Assembly (NCBI GenBank): GCA_964019135.1
Contig: OZ025258.1
Span: 15,159,771 to 15,223,770 of the forward strand
Direction of reading: 5' to 3'
From: Arenicola marina
Taxonomy: Eukaryota > Annelida > Polychaeta > Arenicolidae
DNA: 64,000 nucleotides
Part shown: piece after piece, positions 54,661 to 64,000 of the stretch
Layout: the number at the start of each line of letters is the position of its first letter
How positions within the stretch are numbered: position 1 is the stretch's first letter
Notes under the pieces: generated by a model
Database searches by the model: none
Seen by the model: the letters and a program-made list of their open reading frames with translations, nothing else
What the model was told of the DNA's origin: nothing
Translations under genes and position numbers: made by a program

Positions 54661-55500
54661 AAAACTTTATAATTATATCTTAACATCTTCAACCATAGCA
54701 GTACCACGCATATAGGTAACAACACCTCATTCCTTCCTAACTTGATATCATTTATAAAAACATAGCATGCAAGCATCTCCACTCCGAAAGGTGAATCCCC
54801 TCACCCACACGCCTCATATCCTAACATTGACATTGCTAGAAATAGTGCACACACGCCCCTATTCTCTCTATCATAGTACCTATTCTCTAACCACCCAACT
54901 CTCTACTCCTCACCTCTCAACATGATGTATTGTCCAAAAATAGAAAACGTATGTATGTCCGCTGCATCCTCTCTGAGATTGCAACGTCACTGATTATTCA
55001 GACCTAATTCCTGTGATCATACCATTTCTTTTCACATTTGTCTCCACACAGTTATAACAAGGCCAGCTATATAACCCGTTATTCTCTTAATCGTTGGTAA
55101 ACTCATTGTAAGTTGATACATAACTATTAGGATAAAAAAAAATCCTATTATCATTGCCGTATGTTACACATAACTGTTTCATATTAACTAAAACGTTACC
55201 AGTAAACCTGAACCATCATAGCACTACCACGCACAGAGGTGACAACACCTCATTCATACCCTACCCTGATATCATTTATAAAAATTGAGAATGCATCTAA
55301 ACTCCGAAAGGGGAACCCCCCTCCACACACCCGCCTCATTTCTTAATATTTATGTCGTTTCTAAAAATAGTGCATACGCGGCCCAACCCCCTCCATCAAC
55401 CACCCTCTCCTCATCGCCTCAACACTAAAAATAGAGCATGCGTGCATAACCACTCCACCCTCCCCCAAACGTCTCTCACCATCTGTTCCCCTAGCCATTT
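54661..55500. repeat. Second degenerate tandem pair, about 0.54 kb period
   Basis: The string GCACTACCACGC..GGTGACAACACCTCATTC, then GATATCATTTATAAAAA, then CTCCGAAAGG(T/G)GAA, then AAAAATAGTGCA appears near 54690-54870 and again near 55220-55375. Confidence 0.7.
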
Positions 55501-56300
55501 ACGACAACACGATATGGAAAGGTAGGCATGGAAACTTAATTCTAGCCAACTCAATGTAGGAAGCGGAACAAACCAGTGGTGGGGATCTGACTCATTTTAG
55601 CTGTCTTTGGTCGAAATGTTCCGTCAGTAAATGATACTGACTGATACTGATCACACAGCACCCTCACTGTGTGCAAAAACTTCAGTTACCCCGTCATTCG
55701 CATTATGGTGGTCTAAGAACGGCCCGCGTGCTTTGTAAAAGAGGATCGAGTATAAACTGATGGGTACATAAATCTCCGACAAACCCTCAAAGTAGTCTGA
55801 TTAAACACTCAATCCCTTCGAAACGCCCCTTCATCGTAATCTTCAGACTAACTCCATATATCATCCAACGTACGTGATGCCCGACAAACTTATTAGTTAT
55901 AAGTAAACCGAGCCTATCACTTCCTATTAAAGACATACATTTAAAAGTACCAACTACACAGAGAAGAACTTATAAACGCCAGACCTTATGTTCTCAATCA
56001 AAAACGGGGAACTGAATTCAATATTGTTTTTTACATTATCGTCCGCTCACCCCCATCTCGAAATCCGATGAACAGCCAGCTGGGGTGAACTTCGCACACC
56101 CCCATTATATCCATCCGCCTCCTCTCACCTTCAAGCCCACAAAAAAAGAGACAAGGCTCAACACGCTCAGTGGTGACTAGTACTGGCTTTCCGTGGCGAC
56201 ACGCTTCGGTGACTCCACTGGTCTGGGTAGCCTCTCAATTTGATGTATTGGTTTCCTTGGGGTGCGGGCGTGGGGGAGGCGGGTGGGCGGTTAGAGTACG
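55501..56300. other. No gene recognised
   Basis: Moderately AT-rich non-coding sequence. The short direct repeat ATGATACTGACTGATACTGA lies near 55631. Confidence 0.4.
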
Positions 56301-57350
56301 TACGTCCCTCACTCATAGGTGGTAGTAACGGAGGGGCGACATGCTAAATAGGGAGGGGACGCGGTGAACGCGGTGAATGCGGCAGAGGTGTAGGAAAAAC
56401 GGTCGGACCAGGAGGGAGGGGGAAAAAGAGGCTGAGGGAGGGCGACTAATTTTACAAGATAACTGCTGTCCTTGCAGTTATCTGCCGATGACACATCGTA
56501 ACGTCACTACATGATTGTGAATACCGCTCACCGTCATGGTTGGGTGAGGGTAGGAGGGGATCGGCTTTCGCGGAGGGAGGGGCGGGGGCAGTGTTATCAG
56601 GAGTTGGTCGCTGGATGAGGAACAGGGGATTGGCGCCCTCTTATTGTGAGAGAAAAGAGTAATGACAGTTGTTTGATGAGTCAGTCTGTTATTTCAATAC
56701 TAATAAGCCCCTGTATGCTCTCCTCCTCAGGTAGTTTTTCATCTGCAAGCAATTAATACGTCGACCAGAAAGGTGAATGGGTTGACCTTTACAACATAAG
56801 CAAGCAGCTGTCAGGTATTAATTGTCTTCTCTAACCGCTCCTCCGTGGGAGCTATAGGTGTAGGGATATCGGTCGGACTAGGAGGGTGGGGGAGAAAGGG
56901 GTATCGGGGCTGAGAGAGGGCGACTGATTTGATAAGATAATTATGGAACTACTGTCCTTGCAGTTAACCCGCGATGACACATCCATGACGTCACTCCGTG
57001 ATTGTGAAATATCGTTCACTCAGGTAGTTTTTCATCTGCAAGCAATTAATACGTCGACCAGAAAGGTGAATGGGTTGACCTCTACAACATAAGCAAGCAG
57101 CTGTCAAGTATTATTTGTCTTCTCTAACCGCTCCTCTCGTGGCAGCTATAGGTGTAGGGATATCGGTCGGACTAGCAGGGTGGGGGAGAAAGGGGTATCG
57201 AGGCTGAGAGAGGGCGACTGATTTGACAAGATAATTATGAAACTACTGTCCTTGCAGTTAACCCGCGATGACACATCCATGACGTCACTGCGTGATTGTG
57301 AAATACCGTTCACTATCATGGTTGGGAGGGTGTAGTGAGGGGTCTAACTA
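56300..57350. repeat. About 290-bp tandem repeat, 2-3 copies
   Basis: GAGAGGGCGACTGATTTG, CTGTCCTTGCAGTTAACC and GATGACACATCCATGACGTC recur near 56440, 56910 and 57205. TAGTTTTTCATCTGCAAGC recurs at about 56732 and 57023. The last two copies are about 291-294 bp apart and close to each other in sequence; the first is more diverged. Confidence 0.8.
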
Positions 57351-57569
57351 GTGGAGGGGGGGGGGCAGTGGATGAGGTGGGGGGGGGGGCGTGAACAGGG
57401 GTGGGGGGTATAGGAGATACATTTGGGGACCGGAGGGCTGGGGGGGGGGGACCTTCACGCGCCAGGTGGCGATAGGAGACCGGCGCGCATGCGCGCCCGC
57501 AAAAGCGTTACCCCCAAGAACGTTAGCCCCATGAAAAAGTTACATCAAAAGTGGGCAGCTTCTACTACT
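57351..57569. repeat. G-rich low-complexity tract
   Basis: Several poly-G runs between 57352 and 57450, followed by non-coding sequence leading to the exon 1 stub of psi-C. Confidence 0.7.
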
Positions 57570-57703
57570 GCCGGTTACCCGAAGTCAGGCCAAGGTTTTC
57601 ATACCGTAGCGGGATTTATGTCAACCCTAAAACGCGCCTCTCTGGACACGATCGGTTTATGAGATGTTTGCCCTAGGCTATATATGCGGCTCATAGATTG
57701 CAA

Positions 57704-57836
57704 GGGAGGATGCAGGTGATGGGGGGGGGGGGGGGTCGGCCCCCCCCCTTTTTGAAGAAGAACGCTATCTGAGGCGGCGTGGACCATGCCCCCCCCCCCG
57801 GACCTCTTTTTTAGATATCTGGATCCGCCCCTGCAA
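57704..57836. mobile_element. GGATCCGCCCCTG-type MITE in the psi-C intron
   Basis: It begins CAAGGGAGGATGCAG and ends CTGGATCCGCCCCTG, an imperfect inverted pair, with long poly-G/poly-C arms between. It occupies the intronic position where genes C and psi-A carry related remnants. No 8-bp target duplication is recognisable. Confidence 0.55.
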
Positions 57837-59125
57837 TTGTCCCGAGACGCCCCCTCCCTTAGCGCTTCTACGGTGATCAGAACATGTAATAACTTCTCCG
57901 CCTTAAGCGTCTGATTAATTATAAATCCCTGATAGAATGTAAACGTTAGTGTAACGTTGTATTATGGTTAGGTTGGTTATATTACTCACAATACTGATGA
58001 TCTCTCCAAAATTGTATCTCCATTATTGTTATTTCTTTCATTAACATATGTTGTTAATTGTTTTCTCCGAGCCAGGTTTGTTCTTACATTGTATTCTAAC
58101 GTTAAACGAAAGATCCCGATGTAACATTAACAAGCGAACAGATGTAATGTTGTCATAACGCTCTCGATGCAAACGTTAATATACGAACTGTTATTTAATG
58201 TTGTCATAACGCTCTATATAGATGCAAACGTTAATGTTCGAACTTATTTAAATGCGAAATTATAATGTTGTGGTAAAAAGGAAAAAAAATTGTCACCAGA
58301 GCAATGTCGCATACACATTATATAGCTTAACTATGTAAAATTACTTGATCTTCTTGTATCTTCTAATTTTAGGAACTTCGTGGATGCAAGGAACGGCTGA
58401 TTTGGTAATGCACGGAGGAGACACAGCGTATACCAGGGCAAGTCACCTGTATCAAAGAACACACTTTGTGGAAAACTTCTACCCCCCGGCCGGAGCTCCT
58501 GTGTTGGATCTTCTTGCCAGCGTATCACTACCACGAGTCCTCAAGTCCCATCTTCCCACCACTTACTTCAGACGACAGGTGCTGGCAAGCAAGGTCAAGG
58601 TCGTTGTCACCATGCGAAACCCCAAAGATGTTCTCGTGTCTTATTACCATTTCTACAAGATGACGAGTTTTTCCATATCCTTAAAGCGAAAGGTTTGTTA
58701 TATGGTGATCCGCTCGACTTGTGTAAAACATGGTGGGAGTTGAAGGATAACTCGAATGTCCTCGTGGTAAAATACGAAGACGCTATCACGAATAGCGCCG
58801 CTGTCATTCGCCAGGTGGCGACTCTGTATGGAACGCCGTTGTCTGATGATGTCATCTCGGTTATACAACACGAAACATGCTTTGACAGCATGAAAGCAAA
58901 TCCCATGACTAATTTTGTTGGTTTACCAGTGTTTGACACAACAGTATCTCACTTCATGCGGAAGGGTTCCATCGGTGACTGGCAGAACTATTTCTCCACA
59001 GAACAGAGTCAGTTGGTTGACGACCGTTGTGAAGCTGAGCTGCAACCTACCGGCCTAACGTTTCAGTACAAGATTTGAGAAGGTCACATAGTTTTGATGT
59101 CGAGCTAAGCGTAGTATGTAATAGT

Positions 59126-59329
59126 ATGGAGGGCTACCGTATAGTGGCTACGGAAGACGAAGGCCTTTATGATCAGGCTGAAAGTAAATTCGTATTGAAA
59201 TGGAATGAATATTTTCGAGAAGAAGTAGATTTTCGTGTCTGGCAGCGCGAGAGTTTGATACCTTGTGGTATGTCAGCCTATATGGTATGTGGTGTGTTAA
59301 TTTTACCATTGCATATATTAGCGATGTAA
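59126..59329 (+). other. Downstream ORF after psi-C
   Basis: Same MEGYRIVATEDEG frame as after genes C1 and C2. Its 3' end differs (MVCGVLILPLHILAM in place of MWCVNFTIRY) because of a 5-nt insertion near 59285. The frame is open further upstream to 59075 here. Confidence 0.3.
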
Positions 59330-59607
59330 AGAGCCAATAAACCAAGATTATATGGTCGTGCGATTATTGGCATTCCACTTATGTTACTATGGTTAGTAAC
59401 TATGCAAGCTAATTCCCGTGATTAATCTACTCTGTGCTATTTATATCTTGTTATGAACACTATTTTGCTGGCCAGCATCCTATACATGCATACGTTATGA
59501 CGGTGTTATGGCAACGAACTCGATTGGGTCTCGGTTCCAGCCTGCAGCCTGGTTCCCAAACTGTGTAACCCTGAATTCTCTGTGACAGAGGGCGCTGCTG
59601 TTGTTAA

Positions 59608-60023
59608 AGGGAACCGCCAGCCTGGCCTCTAACGCTGCTTTACCGATTCATATAATACTCAATCGTCTATCCTCCAAATTACAGAATTTTACGTTCTATC
59701 TGTAGCTCACCATAGCATTTAGAAGTGACCGCCGGGCACGATTTGGCCGCCTACCCAGGCGGCAGCCCTTTTTGGAGGCGTGTCCGCGATTGACCAATCA
59801 GGAGGCGATGCTCTCATTTATTAAAACCGGAAATTGCGCCTATTGTGTGAGCAAAACAAGAGCGCATGATAATCGCTAATATAAATAGCTGCGATTCTAA
59901 CTCCAATCATGCCATTGTTGCGGATTCAATCGTCGCAAGACGTATGTCAATTTGTTTGAACGGTACTTTTCCATGAAAGGCTAAGATCTTGCGCTACTGC
60001 ACGGCTTGGAACTGCCGCTGTTC
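59608..60023 (+). mobile_element. TTAA element, truncated copy
   Basis: Left TTAA at 59604-59607 and the AGGGAACCGCC end are preserved. The element stops at about 60023, where the sequence switches to that found at about 11945 in unit 1. Confidence 0.7.
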
Positions 60024-60150
60024 TGCCTACTCTAATATTTCCTTCCAAGGCAACCTCGATTACCCCGCGAATGGGAACGGAATCTTAATTTTATAAATTG
60101 AGACTCCAATGGGTCTACTTCACAATCCAGTTGGTTCACTTTAAACATAA
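60024..60150. repeat. Fragment of the region between psi-A and gene B
   Basis: CTACTCTAATATTTCCTTCC to CCAGTTGGTTCACTTTAAAC matches 11950-12073 of unit 1. It is joined directly to the broken TTAA element, marking a rearrangement junction. Confidence 0.75.
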
Positions 60151-61495
60151 TATGTCATAGGTAAAACCTAAAGGCGAGCATAGCCTCCAATGCTCCATAC
60201 GATAGCGATACAATTTGTTTGGTACCATTTGTTTAACCCCCACTGCTTGGTGAGAACCATTTACTGAACCCCTGATAACTTATACATTACTCATTAATCC
60301 ACTGGCGCTCAGATCTGCTGACAGAACCCCAGCATTAATGGCGGCCGCGGTCAATCAAAACATGTAGGACTATCAACTTTCAGGTCTTGCTTTTCTAATT
60401 CTGTGATAAAAGAAATAATATCAACTCTTGTTCTGTAATAAAAGAAACGATATCAACTCTTAGCTCATACAGTCTTCTTTTTTTGTAGTTTTGAGGTCAT
60501 AAATAACTGCAGATATAACTATGCAAACTGATGTTCACAAGTAGGGAAGCTATATGCATGTACTATAGCAAACTCTCTTTTAATTGTCTCAAGTTTAGCT
60601 GCAGGTGTGTATTTAGGTATTGATACAACTATTACATAATAGCTCCAGGTATTGAGACAACTATTAGAGATCTACAATAATAGCTCCAGGTATTAAGACA
60701 GTTTTTAGTTTTAATAACTTCCTATTCTTGTCTGAATTTTGCTTAAGCTTAAATCCAATTTCGTACATTAAGTTCTGCTGCCTCAGTAGCTGAGATTCAC
60801 TAGGTAAGTTTCTGTTTTTAACATTGGCGAAAAGAAAGTCATCCTAACTTAGTCCAAATCCAGGAATCGGTCAACCTTCTTCGACGCATCCTACACGGAC
60901 GCCTGATGACGTGATATCAGGGATGCACTGACAACTCAAATACACCCAGTTGAATGTGACACAAACTAAACTTATGTGGTAAGGTGAAATGTTTCCAATG
61001 AGATCTAAGCACCTAATGTATCATCAACCTTGATCTAAATTCACAAAAGCTAGACTAAATAATAATGTAAAAAGATTATAATGTCAACGAAGCTGTGAAC
61101 TGTTGACCAGTCTGCCGTGAACCGTCGTCTGCGCGTTCGACTTGTGCTGCCACCTGGCGAATGCATCGCGCGCGTGTTGAGCGCCCTCTGTCAGGGGAGT
61201 GGAAACAGCATGTTGTCGCTATGATCAGCGTTTCATCAGTTGGAATTATGTTTTTGTATGTGAATTATCTACAAATGTACATTCTTTTGTGAATGTGCGG
61301 GTTTGGGCTGCATATAGGTTTTTGACCAAAAAAATAAGCATGAAATTTCCCAGAATGCATTTAAACGCATGCGCATGTCGCACCACTGGGGGTCGACTTC
61401 CTGTTGATTTTTTTTCGCGCTTTACAGTATGGGATTGAGATACAGATTTTGTCAGTTTTTTTACGTGTGTGTTATCTAAAGAGCTCGCTACGCTC
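60151..61495. other. Unrelated non-coding segment
   Basis: Not part of the SULT unit. AATAGCTCCAGGTATT recurs near 60640 and 60680, and TAATAAAAGAAA(C/T)(A/G)ATATCAACTCTT recurs near 60400-60465. No coding frame was recognised. It lies exactly between the two halves of the SINE at 12053-12255, as if inserted into or recombined at that SINE. Confidence 0.5.
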
Positions 61496-61680
61496 GCTAT
61501 TAACCTCTGTAGGTCATACGGCGACAATGGGAAGGGTCAAGGTAGAGAGGAGCCACGTCTCCGGGAGTAACCGCCTGCTCTTTGCGAAGGAAACTGCAGA
61601 GGAGGGGTTCGAGTCATACCGTTTAGGTTGGTCTAGCAGAGCGCACTCGACAATAGTGGAAGGCACTACCTACTAGGCCG
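61496..61680 (-). mobile_element. SINE with GCAAAGAG core, tail side cut
   Basis: Matches 12083-12260 of unit 1. It begins abruptly at ATTAACCTCTGTAGG after a GAGCTCGCTACGCTCGC palindrome. Confidence 0.7.
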
Positions 61681-63043
61681 AGGGGCGACACCCGCTCACG
61701 CAGTGACCATAACACATATTCTTAAAGAGACTTTGAGATACAACAACTCTCCTTTTATAAATCTTTGAAAACTTTTATTTTTACAGAAGTGCAGGAAACA
61801 TGCCATGTTAGAATGTCAAATTAATCATTTAATTTATTCATAAGCAGACCTATCTGTATGTCGCATCATCGCTGCCTCAGACAGATAATGAAAATTGACG
61901 GGGGCCGCTGCAGCTTGATATCGAGCAATTGTCCTACACCCCGCTGACGTTTTTGTTATATTAACGGATATGCAAATGTGTGCAATAAGCAAACTACCGG
62001 TACATACAGTATATGCATTGACCCGGAAAATTCAAAACGTTACCTTATAAGGTGTGGTACGTAAAATTAAGCTCGTTATACCTGTACGATAATAGGCATC
62101 ATAAGAAAATGTCATGACGTTCACATAGTCTCTCATATATTGACCTTCCAAATTCACAATTCCAAAGCCTAATTGGTTCCGTCTCAAGTGCCAAAGCGTT
62201 TCTCAATAAAAATAAAAATAAAAATGAATACGAAACTCACGAAATCCAAAACGTTACCTTACACGGAGTTTTCTGAACACCGCCGTAAAGCAAAGAGAGT
62301 CCACAGGTTTCACAAAGGAAAGGCAAGGCTGGAGACTTTTATTCTGGACTCACAGCCTGCTAAAATAGGATTAAACTAAGTAATCGTCTCGTACGCTACG
62401 CATAAACGCTAGTACGCTAGTAACTTCAAGTGACATATATATATATATACGTGAATAGCTTCAAGCATATTACATTATTATAAGTCCCTATCCAGATTTT
62501 GTGGATCCGCCCCTGAAACAGGTCACAATTGACTAAGATTATGAGGTGCATTCAGCAGGGTAACTGCTAAGGTACTATGCTCTCTGCTATATGGGAGGTC
62601 GTTATATATGGGAAACAGCTTCTCGTTGGCGGTAAGTAGTGGTGATCGCACTGATAATAACATTCCACGCCATGACCTCAACATGAAGACAGGTCAACCT
62701 TGAGTGCGGTAAAACCGTCATAACGTATGCATGTATAAGATGCTGTCCGGCAAAATAGTGTTCATCACAAGATATAAATAGCACCAAGTAGAATAATTAC
62801 GGGAATCGAATTATAGAGTTCATACCCATATAATTATATAATAAGTAATATAATAATTACTCCCACGTTCACATAAAGTCGGCCTCATTAGTTCATTACA
62901 TCAAATTATATATCTAGTGATAAAATCAACACACCACACACCATATAAGCGGATATGACTAGGTATGAAACTCGGTCACACAAAAGTTGTCTGGGGCGGC
63001 CAGACACCGAGATTTACCAATGCGCGGAAATATGAATTCACTT
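61681..63043. other. 3' flank of gene B4
   Basis: Homologous to 12260-13579 and 29870-31211, with clear divergence (for example the GTGTGGTACGTAAAATTAAG segment near 62052). It contains the same isolated TTGTGGATCCGCCCCTG end near 62499. No gene seen. Confidence 0.6.
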
Positions 63044-63807
63044 TCAATATGAGCTAACTACCCGATTGATCATCTTGTACTGAAACGTTAAGCCGATAGA
63101 TTGCAGCTCAGCTTCACAACGGTTGTCAACAAACTGACTCTGTTCTGCGGAGAAATAGTTCTGCCAGTCACCGATGGTACCTTTCCGCAGGAAGTGAGCT
63201 ACTTTAATGTCGAACGCTCGTGTATTATCCAAATTAGTCATGGGATTTGCTTTCATGCTGTCAAAGCATGTTTCGCGTTGTATAACCGAGATGACATCAT
63301 CAGACAACGGCGTTCCATACAGGGTCGCCACCTGGCGAATGACAGCGGCGCTATTCGTGATAGCGTCTTCGTATTTCACCACGAGGACATTCGAGTTATC
63401 CTTCAGCTCCCACCATGTTTTACACCAGTCGAGCGGATCACCATATAACAAACCTCTCGCTTTAAAGATATCGAAAAACTCGTCCCACGTTCCGCGGAAA
63501 GGGCCCAACAGTGTGTTCATCTTGTAGAAATGGTAATAAGACACGAGAACATCTTTGGGGTTTCGCATGGTTACAACGACCTTGACCTTGCTTGCCAGTA
63601 CCTGTCGTCTGAAGTAAGTGGCGGGCAGATGGGACTTGAGGACTCGTGGTGGTGATACGCTGGCAAGAAGATCCAACACAGGAGCTCCGGCCGAAGGGTA
63701 GAAGTTTTCCACAAAGTGTGTTCGTCGATACAGGGGACTTGCCCTGGTATACGCTGTGTCTCCTCCGTGCATTACCAAATCAGCGGTTTCTTGCATCCAC
63801 GATGTTC
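63044..63807 (-). CDS. Gene B4: sulfotransferase exon 2 (5' exon outside the window)
   Basis: Exon 2 is complete, with a TTAAG acceptor and 253 codons to the stop. It has VLKSHLP with the catalytic His, TMRNPKDVLVSYYHF, RKGTIGDWQNYF and the B-type tail MINRVVSSY. The 5' half (TAYTRASPLYRRTHFVENF) follows the A/C type and the 3' half (NLDNTRAFDIKVAHF) the B type, so the exon is a mosaic. Exon 1 should lie to the right of 64000. It is intact as far as visible. Confidence 0.85.
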
Positions 63808-64000
63808 CTTAATTAGAAGATACAAAAAGTAATTTTATGTAGTTATGGTACATAATTTGTATGCGAAATTGCTCCGGTGACAAAGTTTGCTCCTTTTTTA
63901 CCACAACATTAACATTTCGCATTTCGATATTAAGTTCAAATATTATTGCTTGCATCGAGAGCGTTATGACAACATTACATCCGTCTGCTTGTTAAAGGGA
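63808..64000 (-). other. Start of the B4 intron
   Basis: Resembles the psi-A intron next to exon 2 (for example GTAGTTATGGTACATAAT, GCTTGCATCGAGAGCGTTAT) more than the short B1/B2 intron, agreeing with the A/C-like 5' half of the exon. Confidence 0.6.

Larger units (their letters stand above)
57570..59341 (+). pseudogene. psi-C, broken C-type sulfotransferase
   Basis: Only the last 19 nt of exon 1 (GCCGGTTACCCGAAGTCAG without its first base, ending 57588) remain, and the donor reads GC in place of GT. Exon 2 is 58373-59078 with a normal TTTTAG acceptor and readable RVLKSHLP, TMRNPKDVLVS and RKGSIGDW. A 34-nt deletion after FYKM (near 58662) shifts the frame and removes the LLGPFRGTWD segment. 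Substitutions such as MQG for MQE also appear. AATAAA at 59336-59341. The 3' flank follows gene C down to 60023. Confidence 0.9.

Noticed and set aside
57423..57662. 79-codon plus frame ending in the exon 1 stub of psi-C
   Set aside because: It begins in poly-G sequence and continues past the splice junction into the intron; not a gene.

Overview
The window is animal nuclear DNA. It has intron-split genes with GT-AG junctions, large AT-rich non-coding stretches, tRNA-derived SINEs, short inverted-repeat transposons and simple repeats. No bacterial signal was seen: no operons, no Shine-Dalgarno sites, no long contiguous ORFs. The only protein family with real genes here is cytosolic sulfotransferase (SULT, PAPS-dependent). 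The number of SULT copies and the style of the repeats suggest a marine invertebrate, perhaps a deuterostome. That is inference, and no species can be named.

Layout. 1-4090: non-coding flank with homopolymer tracts, a (TA)n microsatellite, MITEs and SINEs. 4091-4290: a 200-N assembly gap. 4291-48190: a tandem array of roughly 17.5-17.7 kb units. Unit 1 is 4291-22011, unit 2 is 22012-39555, and unit 3 is 39556-48190 (incomplete, with an internal deletion). Each complete unit carries three SULT loci: a broken gene psi-A on minus (7612-11126, 25332-28844, 42876-46393); an intact two-exon gene B on minus (13580-15286, 31212-32918; only an exon 1 remnant at 48093-48190 in unit 3); and an intact two-exon gene C on plus (16571-19243, 34181-36787). 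B and C are head to head, and their upstream regions are inverted copies of each other. 48190-57560: minisatellite, an inverted dispersed repeat, a LINE reverse-transcriptase fossil, and a long AT-rich region of degenerate tandem repeats. 57570-59341: a broken C-type gene. 60024-61495: unrelated non-coding DNA. 61496-64000: a fourth B-type locus on minus, whose exon 1 lies beyond the right edge.

Gene model. Exon 1 (175 nt) encodes the N-terminus up to the PAPS-binding YPKSG or YPKAG motif and splits the glycine codon. Exon 2 (740-764 nt) encodes everything else: KSHLP with the catalytic His, the RNPKDVLVS PAPS site, and RKGxxGDWQNYF. The predicted proteins are 304 aa (C) and 311 aa (B). The expected product is a cytosolic enzyme moving sulfate from PAPS to a small hydroxyl or amine acceptor. 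The acceptor cannot be read from sequence.

The most informative observations are these. A conversion-like tract makes gene B of unit 2 differ from unit 1 at many residues, while gene C is identical between units. The catalytic Lys is changed to Met in that same B copy. psi-A carries the same lesions in all three units. A 664-bp TTAA-flanked insertion can be validated against an empty site inside the window. An in-frame upstream ORF sits just before the B and C start codons. The array edge coincides with the assembly gap, so the true copy number is uncertain.
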